In this document: positions 50,413 through 63,455 of the stretch, one piece after another | Layout of the letters: each line of letters begins with the position of its first letter | Numbering within the stretch: the first letter of the stretch is position 1 | Source of the DNA: Atrina japonica | Taxonomy: Eukaryota; Mollusca; Bivalvia; Pterioida; Pinnidae | Direction of reading: 5' to 3' | DNA: 64,000 bases | Assembly (NCBI GenBank): GCA_030159075.1 | Contig: BROG01000112.1 | Coordinates: forward strand, 1,077,501-1,141,500 | The notes under the pieces: model-generated | Told to the model about the DNA's origin: nothing | The model's database searches: none | Seen by the model: the letters and a program-made list of their open reading frames with translations, nothing else | Program-made: the position numbers and the translations under genes

Positions 50413-50634
50413 TTTGGTTGTGTTGTTGTTTAACATCCCACTCAAGAATCTTTCACTCATATGGAGACGCCACCAATGCTGGTGAAGGACTTCAAAGTTT
50501 GGCCTATGCTCAGCACTTATGACCATTGAGCAGTGAGGGTTCTTTAACGTGGCGACACTTACTGTGACACGGGACCTCATCTAAGTCATTGACTTACAGA
50601 ATAGTCCATTGTTTTTCAGGGGTTGAGGAGTTAA
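50413..50634 (-). mobile_element. Truncated SINE fused to a truncated family 1 MITE
   Basis: SINE 3' part (GTTGTTTAACATCCCACTC ... GACACGGGACC) runs to about 50576 and joins directly, without its tRNA head, to the right two thirds of a MITE (ATCTAAGTCATTGACTTACA ... GGTTGAGGAGTTAA). The junction implies a deletion or recombination. Confidence 0.7.
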
Positions 50635-51844
50635 TCTGTGTGAGCGGGGGAGAGGGGAGATCAGCTGAAATGTGTTTGGCAATGTCGTAGTTGATTGACC
50701 CTTGACTTAATTCAGTTTGAGGAAATCTGTGTTATTTATATGCAACCATTCTTACAGGACTGCAGTTATAGGAAAGGGTCTATTTCAGGCCATCTGACAT
50801 TAAAACATTATTTGTTTCAGTTTTAGAAGATGGTTGATTGGTAGACAATTTATTTTCTTTTTTGTTTTAATTTGTAAATTGGACAAAATTTTAGATTTTT
50901 GGTAAGCAAAAATATAGGTGGATAAAAAACTCCCTAAAAAAATTGGAATCAGGGCAATTTAGGTAAGTCTGACACATTTCACATCAAACAAATCTATTTT
51001 TGGCCCTATATATAATATATTTAAAGTATTATCAATTAACTAAAAAAATAGATAAATGATAAATAATTGATTATCACAGACATACAAGACATTATGCTAT
51101 ATTTGAGTGGCACCATATCTGAAGTGATCCTTCTAGAATTGACCTCCGGTCAGTTTATATCTACCCGTCTCTATACATGTATAGTTCCCAAACATTTCTG
51201 TTGTCTGTATTTAATCATTAAAGTGAACAAGTTAAATCTTAAAATTTTGTCAAGACTTGCTGCTGATAAAGTTATCAAAGTTGACTTTGTCGGAAGATAA
51301 AAATGTGATTCTGTTGAGCTCTAGGATATCTAACATATTCACAGAAAAGTGTGATAGTAATGCCGTGTGGATCGATTAGCGATAAGTCACCTTTAAATAA
51401 ATATCAACTTCTGTGAAACATTTTTGGATTTTGTTACATTTAACTTTCCTTGTCTGTCAGTGACAATTTATGGAGGGCTTGAAGGACTTTTTTTTTTAAA
51501 TCTAGTTTAGTTTGCCTCCCATTTCAAAGTCAGTCGTAAACCCTGAATGTGAATGGATCGGGTCACATTTACTCAGGGTGCACATGTGAGGAAATCAAGG
51601 ACCACATACATTTATACTAAGGTGCATAAGGATACTGTCTACGGTACCTGAAAATTTTCTCTCCGGTTTAATTTTTTCTCTTTTCATCCTTAGATGAGAG
51701 GACGATTTTAAAATGAAAGCGAAATTTTCAAAGTAAATGCGGTAATTAAAGCACGGACATACATGTCATCCATGTGACCATGGTGATTTAGGACAAATTT
51801 AAGACAGGCAAATATTATGTTTTCTGTCATAAAAGGACGAAAAT

Positions 51845-51905
51845 AACCAGGGGCGAAAATACATTGTAACCAGGGGCGAAAATACATTGTAACCAGGGGC
51901 AAAAA
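51845..51905. repeat. 27 bp tandem repeat, ~2.3 copies
   Basis: AACCAGGGGCGAAAATACAT repeated, at the end of a foldback-like segment whose inverted relative is at 62920-63110 (TTTTTGCCCCTGATTATTTT). Confidence 0.65.
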
Positions 51906-51913
51906 TTTCCAGG

Positions 51914-52030
51914 TATACTCTCAAGACAGGTGGTGTCTCAAAAGAGATTTTATTTAAAGGATTATTTAACCAAGTGGTTTTCAGAATGTGGTCTCAAAAA
52001 ACAGGTGGTCTTTCAAGACAGGTTACACTG
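51914..52030. mobile_element. Pogo/Tigger-like MITE, left end missing
   Basis: CAAGACAGGTGGTGTCTC ... TTTCAAGACAGGTTACACTG followed by TA. It shares TTTATTTAAAGGATTATTTA with the copy at 58186-58343. Confidence 0.6.
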
Positions 52031-52163
52031 TAGCAAGATACATTATTCACATTCAATCTCATGTAAAGCACAATGTGCCATCCGAATTTTACGCGTAAAT
52101 CTAAATGTCATATGAAATTTTCCATTCATTTTTTTTCCATATGATCTTCACATTAAAAAAATA

Positions 52164-52300
52164 TAAGTTGAAATATTTATATGAAATTTCTTACTGCTCA
52201 CAGTGAAATTTAAGTTGAAATATTTATATGAAATTTCTTACTGCTCACAGTGAAATATAAGTTGAAATATTTATATGAAATTTCTTACTGCTCACAGTGA
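52164..52300. repeat. 47 bp tandem repeat, three copies
   Basis: TAAGTTGAAATATTTATATG ... TTACTGCTCACAGTGA at 52164, 52211 and 52258, nearly identical. Confidence 0.88.
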
Positions 52301-52369
52301 TTCAATAAGAGCAGTGACTTTTCCATTTGGATTTCTGATCCAGGTCAGACCTTGTGACTTACTGGTAAT

Positions 52370-52605
52370 TAACCCTTTCAACCCTAAAAACTATGATAGA
52401 CTAGTCTTAAACAATAAGAAAGAACATATCACTTAGATACTCAGGGGTGGAAATGGAAGGGTCAAAGTATTTATAAATTGTTCCTCCACCAATATTAGAT
52501 GAGACAATTGAAACCTCAGTCCTGTGGAACATATACCTATCAACCCCTGGAAAACAATGGACTCTTCTGTAAATCAATGATTAAGGCCAGTCCAAATGTG
52601 TCTGC
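52370..52605. mobile_element. Family 2 MITE followed by a reversed family 1 MITE
   Basis: 52370-52467: TTAACCCTTTCAACCCTAAA to GGTGGAAATGGAAGGGTCAA. 52534-52605: CCTATCAACCCCTGGAAAAC to CCAAATGTGTCTGC. Another family 2 copy lies at 52856-52946 (TTTTCAACACTATC to AGGGGTGAGAGGGTTA). Confidence 0.6.
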
Positions 52606-52949
52606 AATCCAATTGAAATTCTTTTTGAGGTACTTTTGCCCACTTATTTTTTTCTTATAAAATATCTGAAATTTTGCCAAATTTGTATATAAAAATTAAA
52701 AAGCAAATTTTGAAAAAAATAATATTCCTACCAATCAACCCTTTTCTAAAAGGTTGGAAAACATCTAACAAATAATATTCTTTAATGATGGACAGATGAA
52801 CAGAGATAAAAAATTTAATAAGGGATCAACTGAATTAGGAAATTTTACAAGGGTTATCCTTTTCAACACTATCAAACATAATTAATTACTACAAGACAAT
52901 AGAAAAAAAGCATACCATTTAGATACTTATAGGGGTGAGAGGGTTACAG

Positions 52950-54750
52950 AAATAAAGGAATTAGGTGCATGGATAAACAAAAAATATAAAAACGAGTACT
53001 GAAAACAAAGATTTTATATCCTGACAAGTATTATATCTAAAGAATAATGGAATTTGATAATGAATGATATATATATAATAGCGTATCTACGACGAAATCA
53101 AATATTTTCTTAGATTCCTAGTTAATTATCTGTAATGTAGTGATCAGTTTAAATTTTTTTTCTTCAAATAAGTCCGCAATGGTCATTAAAAATAAAAAAC
53201 ACAATGGAAGAAGCTTCTTTCCTTCACGAAGTGCATCCATGCATGTTGCTTTGAAATTTTTTTTAAAAAATCGACCCTTGTATAGAGCTATATCTTCTTC
53301 CAAACAGTTAATCAAAGAACAATCCTATTATACATGGATAATTCCTAATTTAAATATCTGAACTTGATTGTTATACTAGAACCGAAACCTACGTGAGGCC
53401 TCTTGGCGATATATAGATACAACTTAGTCGAGTGTTTGTTTACTATGTACCTACCGTTACTATCCAGGTTAATGCAAGGTTAGGGAAGATTTCTACTAAC
53501 GGAGAATTAACAATGAAAGGGGATTTATTGTATTTGTGAAACTGAGTGTTCACGCTTCACTTAATCCATTTTTGTCCTTGATTAACCGGACATGTTTCAG
53601 AGGTATGTAAAGTGGTATGCAGTGAAAGGTTTAAATCAATTTCAATGTCACAGCATATGGTCTTTTGTTTGTTTAATGCCCAAAAGTCTGGTGGTGTACA
53701 ATAGCCATATATTTAGTGTATTCTCTGTTTATTCTCAAAACATAAGTTTAAGAATCATAACTTTTCTTCGGAATTATAATGCTATAATTTCTTGCTTACT
53801 CACCATGTAGATTTGAAATGAAAATAGAAGTTTGATCATGTTTTCAGATTTTTTTTGTTATAAGCATTATTATTATCATTTTAAATTATAAATATTCAAA
53901 ATTAATTATGAGTTTCTCAACACTCACAAGGTATAAAATCAATAATGTCAGAACTAGTTCCCAAGTTCCCAAATTGAACTTCATTTGAGGATCTCTTCTT
54001 CTTTCACTTATCTGTTGTACATTTTTGAATGAAGATTAACATAGGTTGTACTAATCTTTGAAATCTTATAAATATGTCTCTGTATCTTTTTGTATTTCCT
54101 TTCAACTGGATATATTGAAAACAATCTTGGTGCTCTTCTTTTTCCTCGTCAAGAAGTTGAAATATAATGTATAGTCCCTACCAAGAGTCGATTTTTACAT
54201 GATGAAGTTGAATATGTACAGAATATATGTTTCAGTTCATTTGACATATAAATAATTTCAAATACATTTATATGAATAAAAGTGAAATAATTCTTCTTTG
54301 ACACAGACTTGTATAGACTTCAACTTTTTAGTTCCATTTCTTTAATTTGAGCAAAAATGGGGACTGACTGTCATTTTTCTTCTTTTCAACAACTTGAATG
54401 TGTTGGATCCAGAACTTTTTTGTTAAATTTTGCCTCTGACATATGGGTCCAATCGAAGTCAGATTTTTAATATAATTAAACAATACATATAACAATTACC
54501 AAAGGTAGGAACACAAAATTATATAAACCAAAAACTGCCACAAAATTATATTAGAAAATGACAAATGAACTTTACAAAGAAAACAAATAAAGTTTAGAAA
54601 GAAAGGAATTGACAGAATAGTCATTCACTGATTCAGACTTGTTAGGTCTTCGGACCCACATAGCAGAAGAATGACGGGTCCCAAAAGTAAAATATGTAGG
54701 TCCTGGACCTCAGACTTAAGGAATTTTCAGCCCCTGGGACTGGGTATATC
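52950..54750. other. AT-rich stretch without recognised genes
   Basis: No domain-like frame, no tandem array and no terminal inverted repeats seen. Short frames up to 73 codons have no supporting features. Confidence 0.45.
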
Positions 54751-54754
54751 AAGT

Positions 54755-54965
54755 CAAGTAATTCTTGCAGTTGGTTAGAACATTTACAGGAAATGAGTCA
54801 GGCCTGGGTTTGAATCCTTGAGGGAGGGCCAGTACATAGTCTCTTCTCTGAATCTCGGGTACATTGTAATATAGGGTTGGAATGTGACTCCTAGCTCCAC
54901 CATTAAAAAATGGCTGCCACCTTATGTAACTGAAAAAAATTGTGTTAAAAGCTAATCAAAATTAT
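54755..54965 (+). mobile_element. tRNA-derived SINE, third family
   Basis: A-box like AGTTGGTTAGAAC and B-box like GGGTTTGAATCC, then a body ending GCCACCTTATGTAACTGAAA and a T/A-rich tail. Related 3' part at 47755-47900; a head-only relative with GAGTTTGAATC lies at about 42055-42130. Confidence 0.6.
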
Positions 54966-55713
54966 ATTTAAAAAAAAATGAATTATTGAGTCTGGCTGTA
55001 TACTTTTATTCTTGCCTGTTGTGATTGCCATTCAGTTTAACAATATGCATTACATCTGAGTCTAATTTGTGAGATTTCACTGAGGACATCAATTTCAAAA
55101 TAAATTAAGGTGCCCAGAAAGCTAGTGTAAGTGGGGGCTAGGTCTCTATGACCAAGATAGCTTACTGGTAGTTGGGAGAGAATCCATATCATGAATTGTA
55201 AAACATTAAAACAAAAGTGGCTTATAATTTCTTACCAAAAAGTAAAGCAGTTGTATAGAGTGTAAGCCTAAATCTTTTCCGTGGTCTAGTGTAGTAGATA
55301 AGGGAGATAAGTGAAACAGAGGTACACAACTTTTTATGTTCAAGTAGGAGTTGTCTTTCTTTTTCTCTTCTTTTGTGGTGCTTCCCAATGCTCTTTACAA
55401 TAATCCTCTGTAAAATATAACACTTAAGTGAATATATCTACAGACAATCATATTGGGAAGAACATGATTCTTTATTTTGCTGTTTATAATCATCTGCAGT
55501 TTTGAACCTTTTTAAACATATTTTTAAATGCATATATGTTTTCTCTTTGGAATTTTTCTGTTTAATCATTTCTGTGTCTTTACCAACTTATATATTTTTA
55601 ACTGCATCACATTTTAATGTTGCCATTCAAGTTGAAAATATGTTCACAGATTTAACAAGCATTCTGAAAGTGTTAATGAATCAATGCATGTCCCCTATTT
55701 GTAAAACCATTTA

Positions 55714-55803
55714 TTAACTCATCCTGCAATCCCTGAAAAACAATGGACTCTTCTGTAAATCAGTGACTTAGACTAGTTCATGTCTTTAGGGGTGAATGAT
55801 TGA
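55714..55803 (-). mobile_element. ~90 bp MITE, family 1, reversed
   Basis: TTAACTCATCCTGCAATCCC at the left and GTCTTTAGGGGTGAATGATT at the right. Confidence 0.65.
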
Positions 55804-56234
55804 AATAAGTGAATAGTGAGCAAATACAAAACTTAAACCAAAACCTTATCCTGACAGACTGATGGACACAGATAGCTTTAGCCCCCCCCATGATTTCGCT
55901 ACTACATATCAGACTAAAAATTATCTGTATTATTTTGGGGGTGAAGATTTTAATTGCTCTAATTTTACAGATCACTGTAGTATTCATTACACAATGGTAA
56001 GCTTCTGCTAAAACCATCTCTTTGTTTGTTTAAGAGTGAAACAATTTTTGTTTATTGAAAGTATATATACACATTTGTAGTTTTGGGAGATAGTCACTAT
56101 AACCTATGTTTGCATTATATGGCATTGTGTGTTTTTGTGTGTTTGAGGATAAACCAAGCATTGTAGTGCTGTGTTTGAAGATCAACCATAAAAATGTTTT
56201 GCAGGAGAGCAATATACATGTATATATTTGATTT

Positions 56235-56323
56235 TCATCCATCTATCCCTGAAAATAATGGACTCTACTGAAAATCAGTGATACAGACCAGTCCAAATGT
56301 GTCTTTAGGGGTGTACAAGTTAA
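56235..56323 (-). mobile_element. ~90 bp MITE, family 1, reversed
   Basis: TCATCCATCTATCCCTGAAA at the left and GTGTCTTTAGGGGTGTACAA then GTTAA at the right. Confidence 0.62.
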
Positions 56324-56759
56324 TTAAATGGGATTTGTTTGATTGTAAATCAATTTGTTTGTTTTTGCATACAAATTTATATATTAAGTGATATTTGAAC
56401 CAGTTTGTATGCTTAAATTGGAAACAGAAAGCTACATGTAGTTTATATATCAGATAACATGTGAATAAGTTTGTATTTTGCTAGTGGTGACTTGGGTTTG
56501 TAATTATAGTTTTGTTTTAAACCATTGGATGCATTTATGGTTTTGTCCTCTTGAATGTATTTGGTAAAGAAAAGCTGATTTAAGGCTCATTAAGTGAAAA
56601 TTCATGTTTATTCTAAAATTTGCCCCCCCCCCCCCTTCCCCAACTCCCAGTAATATACTTTTGACCATTAGAGAGGGTCCTTAATTGACCTTTTTAAATA
56701 GAAATAGTCAACCATTTTGAAAATCATCGAAGTACTTGTATTTACTGTAAAACTATATT

Positions 56760-56997
56760 TTTTCTTGTTTCTTGTGTCAAACAAATTTAGATGTTACATA
56801 GGAGAAATCCCTAGGGGTCATTTTGGGCCCCAAACTTTTAGAAATGGTCAAGTTTCTAAGGTCTTCAACCCAAACAATACATTTTCTGGTTAGGTTATCA
56901 GCTAAAAAGACTCCAGTAAGCTCTTCTTATCAGATGTTATCCATTGTTGTCTGTTTTGCTCAGGTGAGCATTATGGCCTTGGACTTCTAGCTTTGAT
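56760..56997 (-). mobile_element. Truncated AACAAGAGGCC-type repeat
   Basis: Ends GCTCAGGTGAGCATTATGGCC..., the minus-strand form of the start of the element at 23581. Only the first ~240 bp are present. A poly-C tract lies just outside at 56624-56635. Confidence 0.5.
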
Positions 56998-57149
56998 GAA
57001 TGCGGACTTGGTTTAAGTTAGATTGGGTTTAATTGCAAACATTAATCAGGCAGTTTAAAAAATCACTGAGATAGGTTAGTGAACCATTTAAAACGGTTAT
57101 GTGTCCACCATTTTTAAATCTAATCTGAAGTTGATCAAATTTGTGACCT

Positions 57150-58060
57150 TTAATGATCCCCTAATGTATGTATAGATTAATTGATTGATCTAATCTGAAA
57201 TGATTAAATGGATTTTCTCATAAGTATACAATTAATTGATCTAATCTGAAATGATCAAATGGATGTTCTCCTAAGTATAGATTAATTGATCTAATCTGAA
57301 ATGATTAAATGGATGTTCTCATAAGTATAGATTAATTGATCTAATCTAAAATGATCAAATGGATGTTCTCATAAGTATAGATTAATTGATCTAATCTGAA
57401 ATGATCAAATGGATGTTCTCCTAAGTATAGATTAATTGATCTAATCTGAAATGATTAAATGGATGTTCTCATAATTATAGATTAATTGATCTAATCTAAA
57501 ATGATCAAATGGATGTTCTCCTAAGTATAGATTAATTGATCTAATCTGAAATGATTAAATGGATGTTCTCATAAGTATAGATTAATTGATCTAATCTGAA
57601 ATGATCAAATGGATGATCCCCTGAGTATAGATTAATTGAGATAATCTAAAATGATCAAATAAATGTTTTCCTATAAGTATAGATTAATTGATCTAATGAT
57701 CTGGAAATCCCCTGAGTATAAGTGGATTAAGTTAATCTAAAATGATCATAAGTGTTTAGATATAAGTATAGATCTAATCTGAAATGATAAAGTGGATGTT
57801 CTCATAAGTATAGATTAATTGATCTAATTTGAAATGATAAAATTGATGTTCTCATAAGTATAGATTAATTGATCTAATCTGAAATGATCAAATGGATGTT
57901 CTCATAAGTATAGATTAATTGATCTAATCTGAAATGATCAAATGGATGATCCCCTAAGTATAGATTAATGGATCTAACCTGAAATGATTAAGTGTCTGTT
58001 CTTACAGGCAAAGATTAATTTACCTAATCTGAAATTATCAAATGGATATTAATTCTCATA
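57150..58060. repeat. Minisatellite, 50 bp unit, ~17 copies
   Basis: Units of GTATAGATTAATTGATCTAA, TCTGAAATGATCAAATGG and ATGTTCTCATAA at an exact 50 bp period in the centre, with shorter decayed units around 57660-57790 and at both edges. Confidence 0.92.
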
Positions 58061-58185
58061 ACCTAAGTAGCCTATAAATTAATTCAGAGTATGAATGCCT
58101 TTCTTGTGCATAAATTGTATTACTCATTCAGTCCATATTGAAGACTGTTACTAAATAAGGTGAAATGATACAGTAAGTCCATGTA

Positions 58186-58343
58186 CAGTGGTACCTATCT
58201 TGAGAGACTAGCCCATCTACCACTAAAATGTGGTATCAAACATGTTTTATTTAAAGGATTATTTAACTAAGTGGTTGTCAGAGTGTGGACTCAGGAGACG
58301 GGTCATTTTTCATGAGAGTGGACTCTGAAGACAGGTTACACTG
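58186..58343. mobile_element. Pogo/Tigger-like MITE, 158 bp
   Basis: CAGTGGTACCTATCTTGAGA at the left, GAAGACAGGTTACACTG at the right, TA on both sides. The SINE that follows used this MITE's right edge as its target. Confidence 0.72.
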
Positions 58344-58349
58344 TATCAT

Positions 58350-58623
58350 GAGCCGGCCTGGCTCAGTCGGTAGCACGCTCGACTCTTGATCGTGAAGTTG
58401 TGAGTTCGAGTCCGGTTGGTTTCCTGTCCTTGGGATGAGACAGTAAAAACCGAGGTACCGTGTCACAGTAGATGTCGGCACTTTAAAGAACCCTCACTGC
58501 TCAATGACCGTAAGTGCCGAGCATAGGCCAAAATTTGAAGCCCTTCACTGGCATTTGGTGACTTCTCCATATGAGTGAAAGATTCTTGAGTGGGACGTTA
58601 AACAACAATAAACAAACAAACAA
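58350..58623 (+). mobile_element. tRNA-derived SINE, full length, 12-bp TSD (reference copy)
   Basis: Head with GAGCCGGCCTGGCTCAGTCGG, A-box TGGCTCAGTCGG and B-box GAGTTCGAGTCC, body with TGCCGAGCATAGGCCAAAAT, tail (AAAC)n. ACACTGTATCAT is duplicated at 58338-58349 and 58624-58635. The two pol III boxes are intact by eye. Confidence 0.92.
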
Positions 58624-58639
58624 ACACTGTATCATATAC

Positions 58640-61600
58640 TCTGTTGAAGACAATGTAAAATCGGATAATCATCTATACAGGTAAAAAGGAGTCACTTAAA
58701 GCAGAAAAAAACATAAAAATATAGATGTATAGGTACAAAAACCAACCTGGGCCAAAAAATTATGTTTAATGTGAACCAACTGACTTACCTGAAAAGCCTC
58801 AACCCAAAGGTTTATTGGCAGTTCTGCCCACCTATTTCTTTTTTTCTTATTAAAAAGAAAATCTAACATTTTTGTGTTAAATTTACATTTCAAAATTAAA
58901 ATTAAGAAAATAAAATTCCCTACCACTAACCTACTACTGAAATACTATAGTCGAGGCATATTATCAAACAACCAGACCTGGTAAACAAGACAGTATAGAT
59001 AGGCTTATTGCTGGCCGCAAATCCCTTTCAATTTTGTTGCTGAATTCTATTGTAGTTTTATTTAATGGTGGTATCAGAAGTACAATCCTTCTAGAGGTTT
59101 TATAACAACAATTACAACTACTACAAATGTTTTTATGAGGACATGTGTTTTTATATCTTCATGGGTTCTACATTCTACCTATATCTCTGTTCAAAGCTGG
59201 AATAATAGTACAAAAAAGTTAGAAAAACATAAAAATATTTACTTTTTGAACATTCAGTAATTGAAATTAAACTCCTCTTCAATTTAATCTTCTTTGGATT
59301 TCCAGTTCAGTTGACAGTGTAATTTTGGCCAGATCACAGGTGAATCTAATTTTAATATAGTAAAAACTCGATCCTACTTATTCTGTGCCCAAATCTCTCT
59401 AATATTCGATTCCAATATCAAGGGACTCATTTTCTGAGGGTTATTCAAATCAGTTAATGCAGAATTTATTGGATATATGTATATATCAGATACTTATTAA
59501 TGTTTGGCTACTGGTCTTTTAAATTTCTGACATTCAAGGTTTAGGCTCATAAGAATCAATAGTTTAAATAAGAATAAGGGGCAGAGAAATGGGATTGTGG
59601 TATGTTACTGTTTATCATAGTTCATTTTGAAATGTACGTTAATATTGACAGGTAACTGACATGCACTGAAATCAATTTCAAAGAGAGAAAGAATAATTCT
59701 TATTTCAAAAACAGGACATTCCTAGTTTAAATGAAGACAGTAATACATGTACGACAGTATACTGGATTATTACTGTATCATACATGTATATTCCATTTAA
59801 CTTAATGGAACTTTTAAACTCTACGTAAGGACCCCCAAGTGGCCTTTTTGAATCTTTGAGATTTTCTTAAAGTTGCTTCAGGTGTCGTTAAATGTGAATC
59901 ATGGTGTTTACCTTTACATCAATAGGTATGTTTACATCTATTGTCTCATAAATTGTCCATCAATATCGTAAACCCATTAGAAGGGGCGGCTAAATTGGCC
60001 ATGTAGGATCACGTGAAATATACAACATACACAGAAACCATATATTGATATGACAACGCTTTCAAACAAAAATTTGAAACAACGGACAGTGGAAATATGA
60101 AATAAACAATAGACATAACCTTGTGATCTGAGTGCAGGAAAAATAATGGAATTCCATTGTTGTTAATTAGTTCATTGAAAGTGATATGATATTTATATGG
60201 GAATTATTTCATGCTTTTGAAAGTGATGGATTGTTATTCGTTTCATGTAAGTTTCAGGCGATTAAATCAAGGTGTTAATTACAAGGAAATGGTATGAATA
60301 AATGATCAAAAGATTTAGAGATTATGGAAATTCTAATCCTGTTAATTTGATCCATGATGTTTGAGTATTTGAGTTGAAATATGGATTGAGCTTCTATGAT
60401 CAAAGAGATTCGAAAGCTTGTATGCCTCACCAAAAGCAAACACTGATGACGTAGCAAAGGAAATAGATTCAGTGCTCAGGAAGTTGTTTTAGTGGATATT
60501 TGGTTATCGACATTGCATTTAGGGCATTCGATAAATTATTAAACTGTATAAATTTGAACTAAATTAGGAAATAGATTTCCTTGTCTGATTTCACTAACAA
60601 CATCAGTTCTTGGCATTATGCCGCACAAATGCACACGATCAGCATGCCATAGTACTTGTATGTAGTGGTTGGTATCGGAACTGCTGGATATATATATATA
60701 TATATTCAAAGATGAAATTTATGCTGTAATAAACGACCTCTAGTGGAATATATTGTTGAATGTATTGTAAATATACGAGTTTCAATAGAAGTATAAAAGC
60801 AGCTCATATAGAAGTGTTATTATATCATTTGCATTGTTTACAGAGGGTGTGTAACTCTGAGCCCCATTTTTCTGTTTGATCACTTGGATGTCATCACATG
60901 ACACTTATAAACAATACTAATGTAGCCTGAAGGCGACTATGAAATAAAGACGTCACATATCTGTCATCATTGATTGAGCCACGTTTGTTTTAATTTCAAA
61001 TCTAATTTACGAAACATCGTATGCTCATGCATGTCATCTTTGATATAAATTGCAACTCATTGGCGATATTGATTCGACAACAAAACATCAGTGATTGCCG
61101 AGCCTTTATTGCATGGTACCGGTACATTAACGAAGGAGTTTGATAAGTGATTTTGTGAAAAAAAGAAAAGAATTGAAAAAATATTTGATATCTTAGTTGG
61201 GCTGTATATTTAATGGCCTCTGATAAGCAGTGCAGCTATAACATGCAGTTATACAGACATTGATTTTTACTTTTTTTTTTCAAATTTCAAAGAAATAAGG
61301 ATAAAATAACTGGATTCTTTATGGCTATCATACTAACTTAGATAATTACAAAAAGAATATATTTTTTAGGAGGAAAAAGTGAAAAGTTTTTCTGAATAAC
61401 ACATCTGATACATGTAGTGGCAGGAATTCAAATGAGAGACTAACTCCACCGCCATGCTTGCTTATGAAGAGAAATTATATTTTCTGATGTATATACACAA
61501 CTTAATCAGTCTTTGGATTGTTTCAACATATGATGGAAAAGAAACATTCAATTAAATGTAGTTTGATACAAATTATATTTTGACACAAGATTGATGCTCC

Positions 61601-62915
61601 CGTACTTGACGTTCTCGAAAATATTTTGAAAAAAAAACCCAAAAAACAACAGGATATGTAATTTCCTCTTGTAAACATGGTTTTTAACGGAATTATTTGT
61701 CATAGATGCGACACTCACAGTTAAGAGGCCTGTCGATAGACTATCTTACTCAGCTGTCATCCTTGTATTCAGAAGAAGCCAAGTGTATCAGTGAAAAGCT
61801 TACAATCTCTTTCAACATGGAATTAACCTGCCGATTTGAAAACTAGAATTTTAATTCTCGATGTTAAGGCTGTATTTTATGTATTCCATGGACATCAGTT
61901 TTAATGATGGCACGACTCTTAACTTACGCATACCAATAAGCTTTGCTCTGTAGTTAAGTTGTCGAGACTTTTTGTGCATTTTGTGGTTTGCTTTATTGCA
62001 CAATTTATACGATTTGTCGGTTTCGTTTTATCTCATTTACTGTGGGGAATTGTGCAAAAATAATTATGCTTGATGGGTCGTACCTGTGTGGTTACTTAGA
62101 TTAACAACAAATATTGAAAAATGCGAGAACGGATGACATTCAGACGGAAGAAAAGTGTCAGGTTTGTGTCTCATTCAATTTATTTTTTCTTTATATTATT
62201 GAGTCCACAAAATATCTGCAGATATGAATGATACAGGACCAAGAAAGGATCAATATTTTTATTGTGAATGATGTGTTTTGGACAATGAAGTGTGTATAGG
62301 AGTTTGTGTAAGTTTTGATATTGAACAAGTCTAAACATATCTGTATCAGTTAATATACACTGCAGAGAACTTCTTTATACTGTATACATTTTTACAGGTA
62401 CATGTATAGTTCTCACCTGACATGTTTCCCAATGATTAATTTGATAATGATTAATTAAATAACATGGAATCTATGTTCTAATTATGCACATATAATTAAC
62501 TTGGTTAAATGAAACTCAAGATTCAGTTTGAAATTCTTCAAGATTTAACTTTTACTGTAAATATTCTTTTTCTTGAAATTTTTGTAAAGATTTTGAATAT
62601 TTTTGATATTGAATAAGTCCAGACCCTCATAGTCAGGTGATCTTAATAGCAAGGTTCATCAATGTTTCGGCTAAAGTTTTGAATTCTTACCGGGTACTTG
62701 GATATTTTTTTTATTTATACTTGAAAAAGCAAGGTCCAAGCTTTGTAATTTACCATATCAGAATCTACATTACCACTTTATATCTTTGGCAATTTTATCC
62801 ACATTTTGATGTTTGTTATCTTTCATAATTGTTTATCTATCTTACCATATATGGAGGGTTCTTTACTTTGCCATACAAAACTGTAGGACAGAATACACAG
62901 TACTGTATTGTATAA
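58640..62915. other. Long stretch without recognised genes
   Basis: AT-rich, with short (TA)n at about 60690-60706 but no tandem array, no clear TIR element and no frame over ~60 codons with domain features. Could be intergenic or a long intron of a gene outside the window. Confidence 0.45.
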
Positions 62916-62917
62916 CT

Positions 62918-63110
62918 GGAAATTTTTGCCCCTGATTATTTTCGCCCTTTACATCAGAAAACATATTCATCCTGTCTTAAATTTGCCCTGAATCACCATA
63001 GTCTCACAGATGGCATGAATGCCCATGCTTCAGTTATTCAGCTAGGAAATTTCGCCTTCATTTTAAATTTGCCGTCTCAACTAAGGGGGAAAATTAATCA
63101 GGAGCATTGG
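62918..63110. mobile_element. Element with (T)TTGCCCCTGATTATTTTCGCC end
   Basis: GGAAATTTTTGCCCCTGA, TTTCGCCCTTTACATCAGAA and later TTTCGCCTTCATTTTAAATT are inverted relative to matching blocks at 51700-51910, indicating a shared dispersed repeat in opposite orientation. Confidence 0.5.
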
Positions 63111-63455
63111 GGCATTTGTACGTGACATGTACATCTTGTTTAATGTCTGACTGTGTATCTATACATAGTTCAGACTGCCGTATTCTTAGACACAGTCTAA
63201 TTTAAAATCTGTATATATCTCATCTGCTCCTGTTTCGATGAGAGATCGGTTTTTGATTAGATTATCTTAGACACAATACTAATTAAATAAACATAGTGAC
63301 TTGCATCATCTTTGTAAAAATCAAAAGCACTGGTTAACATTTACCAGCAAGTCTCAGAACATTTATTATGCATTTATGCTAAGGCATTTGCATGTGACAT
63401 TTGATCTTAAGAGAATGGCTAATTATAGAATCAATAGCATTTCATTATCTCCAGG

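Noticed and set aside
57150..58060. CRISPR-like regular repeats
   Set aside because: Units are contiguous and lack unique spacers; it is a eukaryotic minisatellite.
58350..58420. Functional tRNA gene
   Set aside because: A- and B-boxes are present, but there is no matching acceptor stem and the sequence continues into a conserved SINE body with a target duplication.
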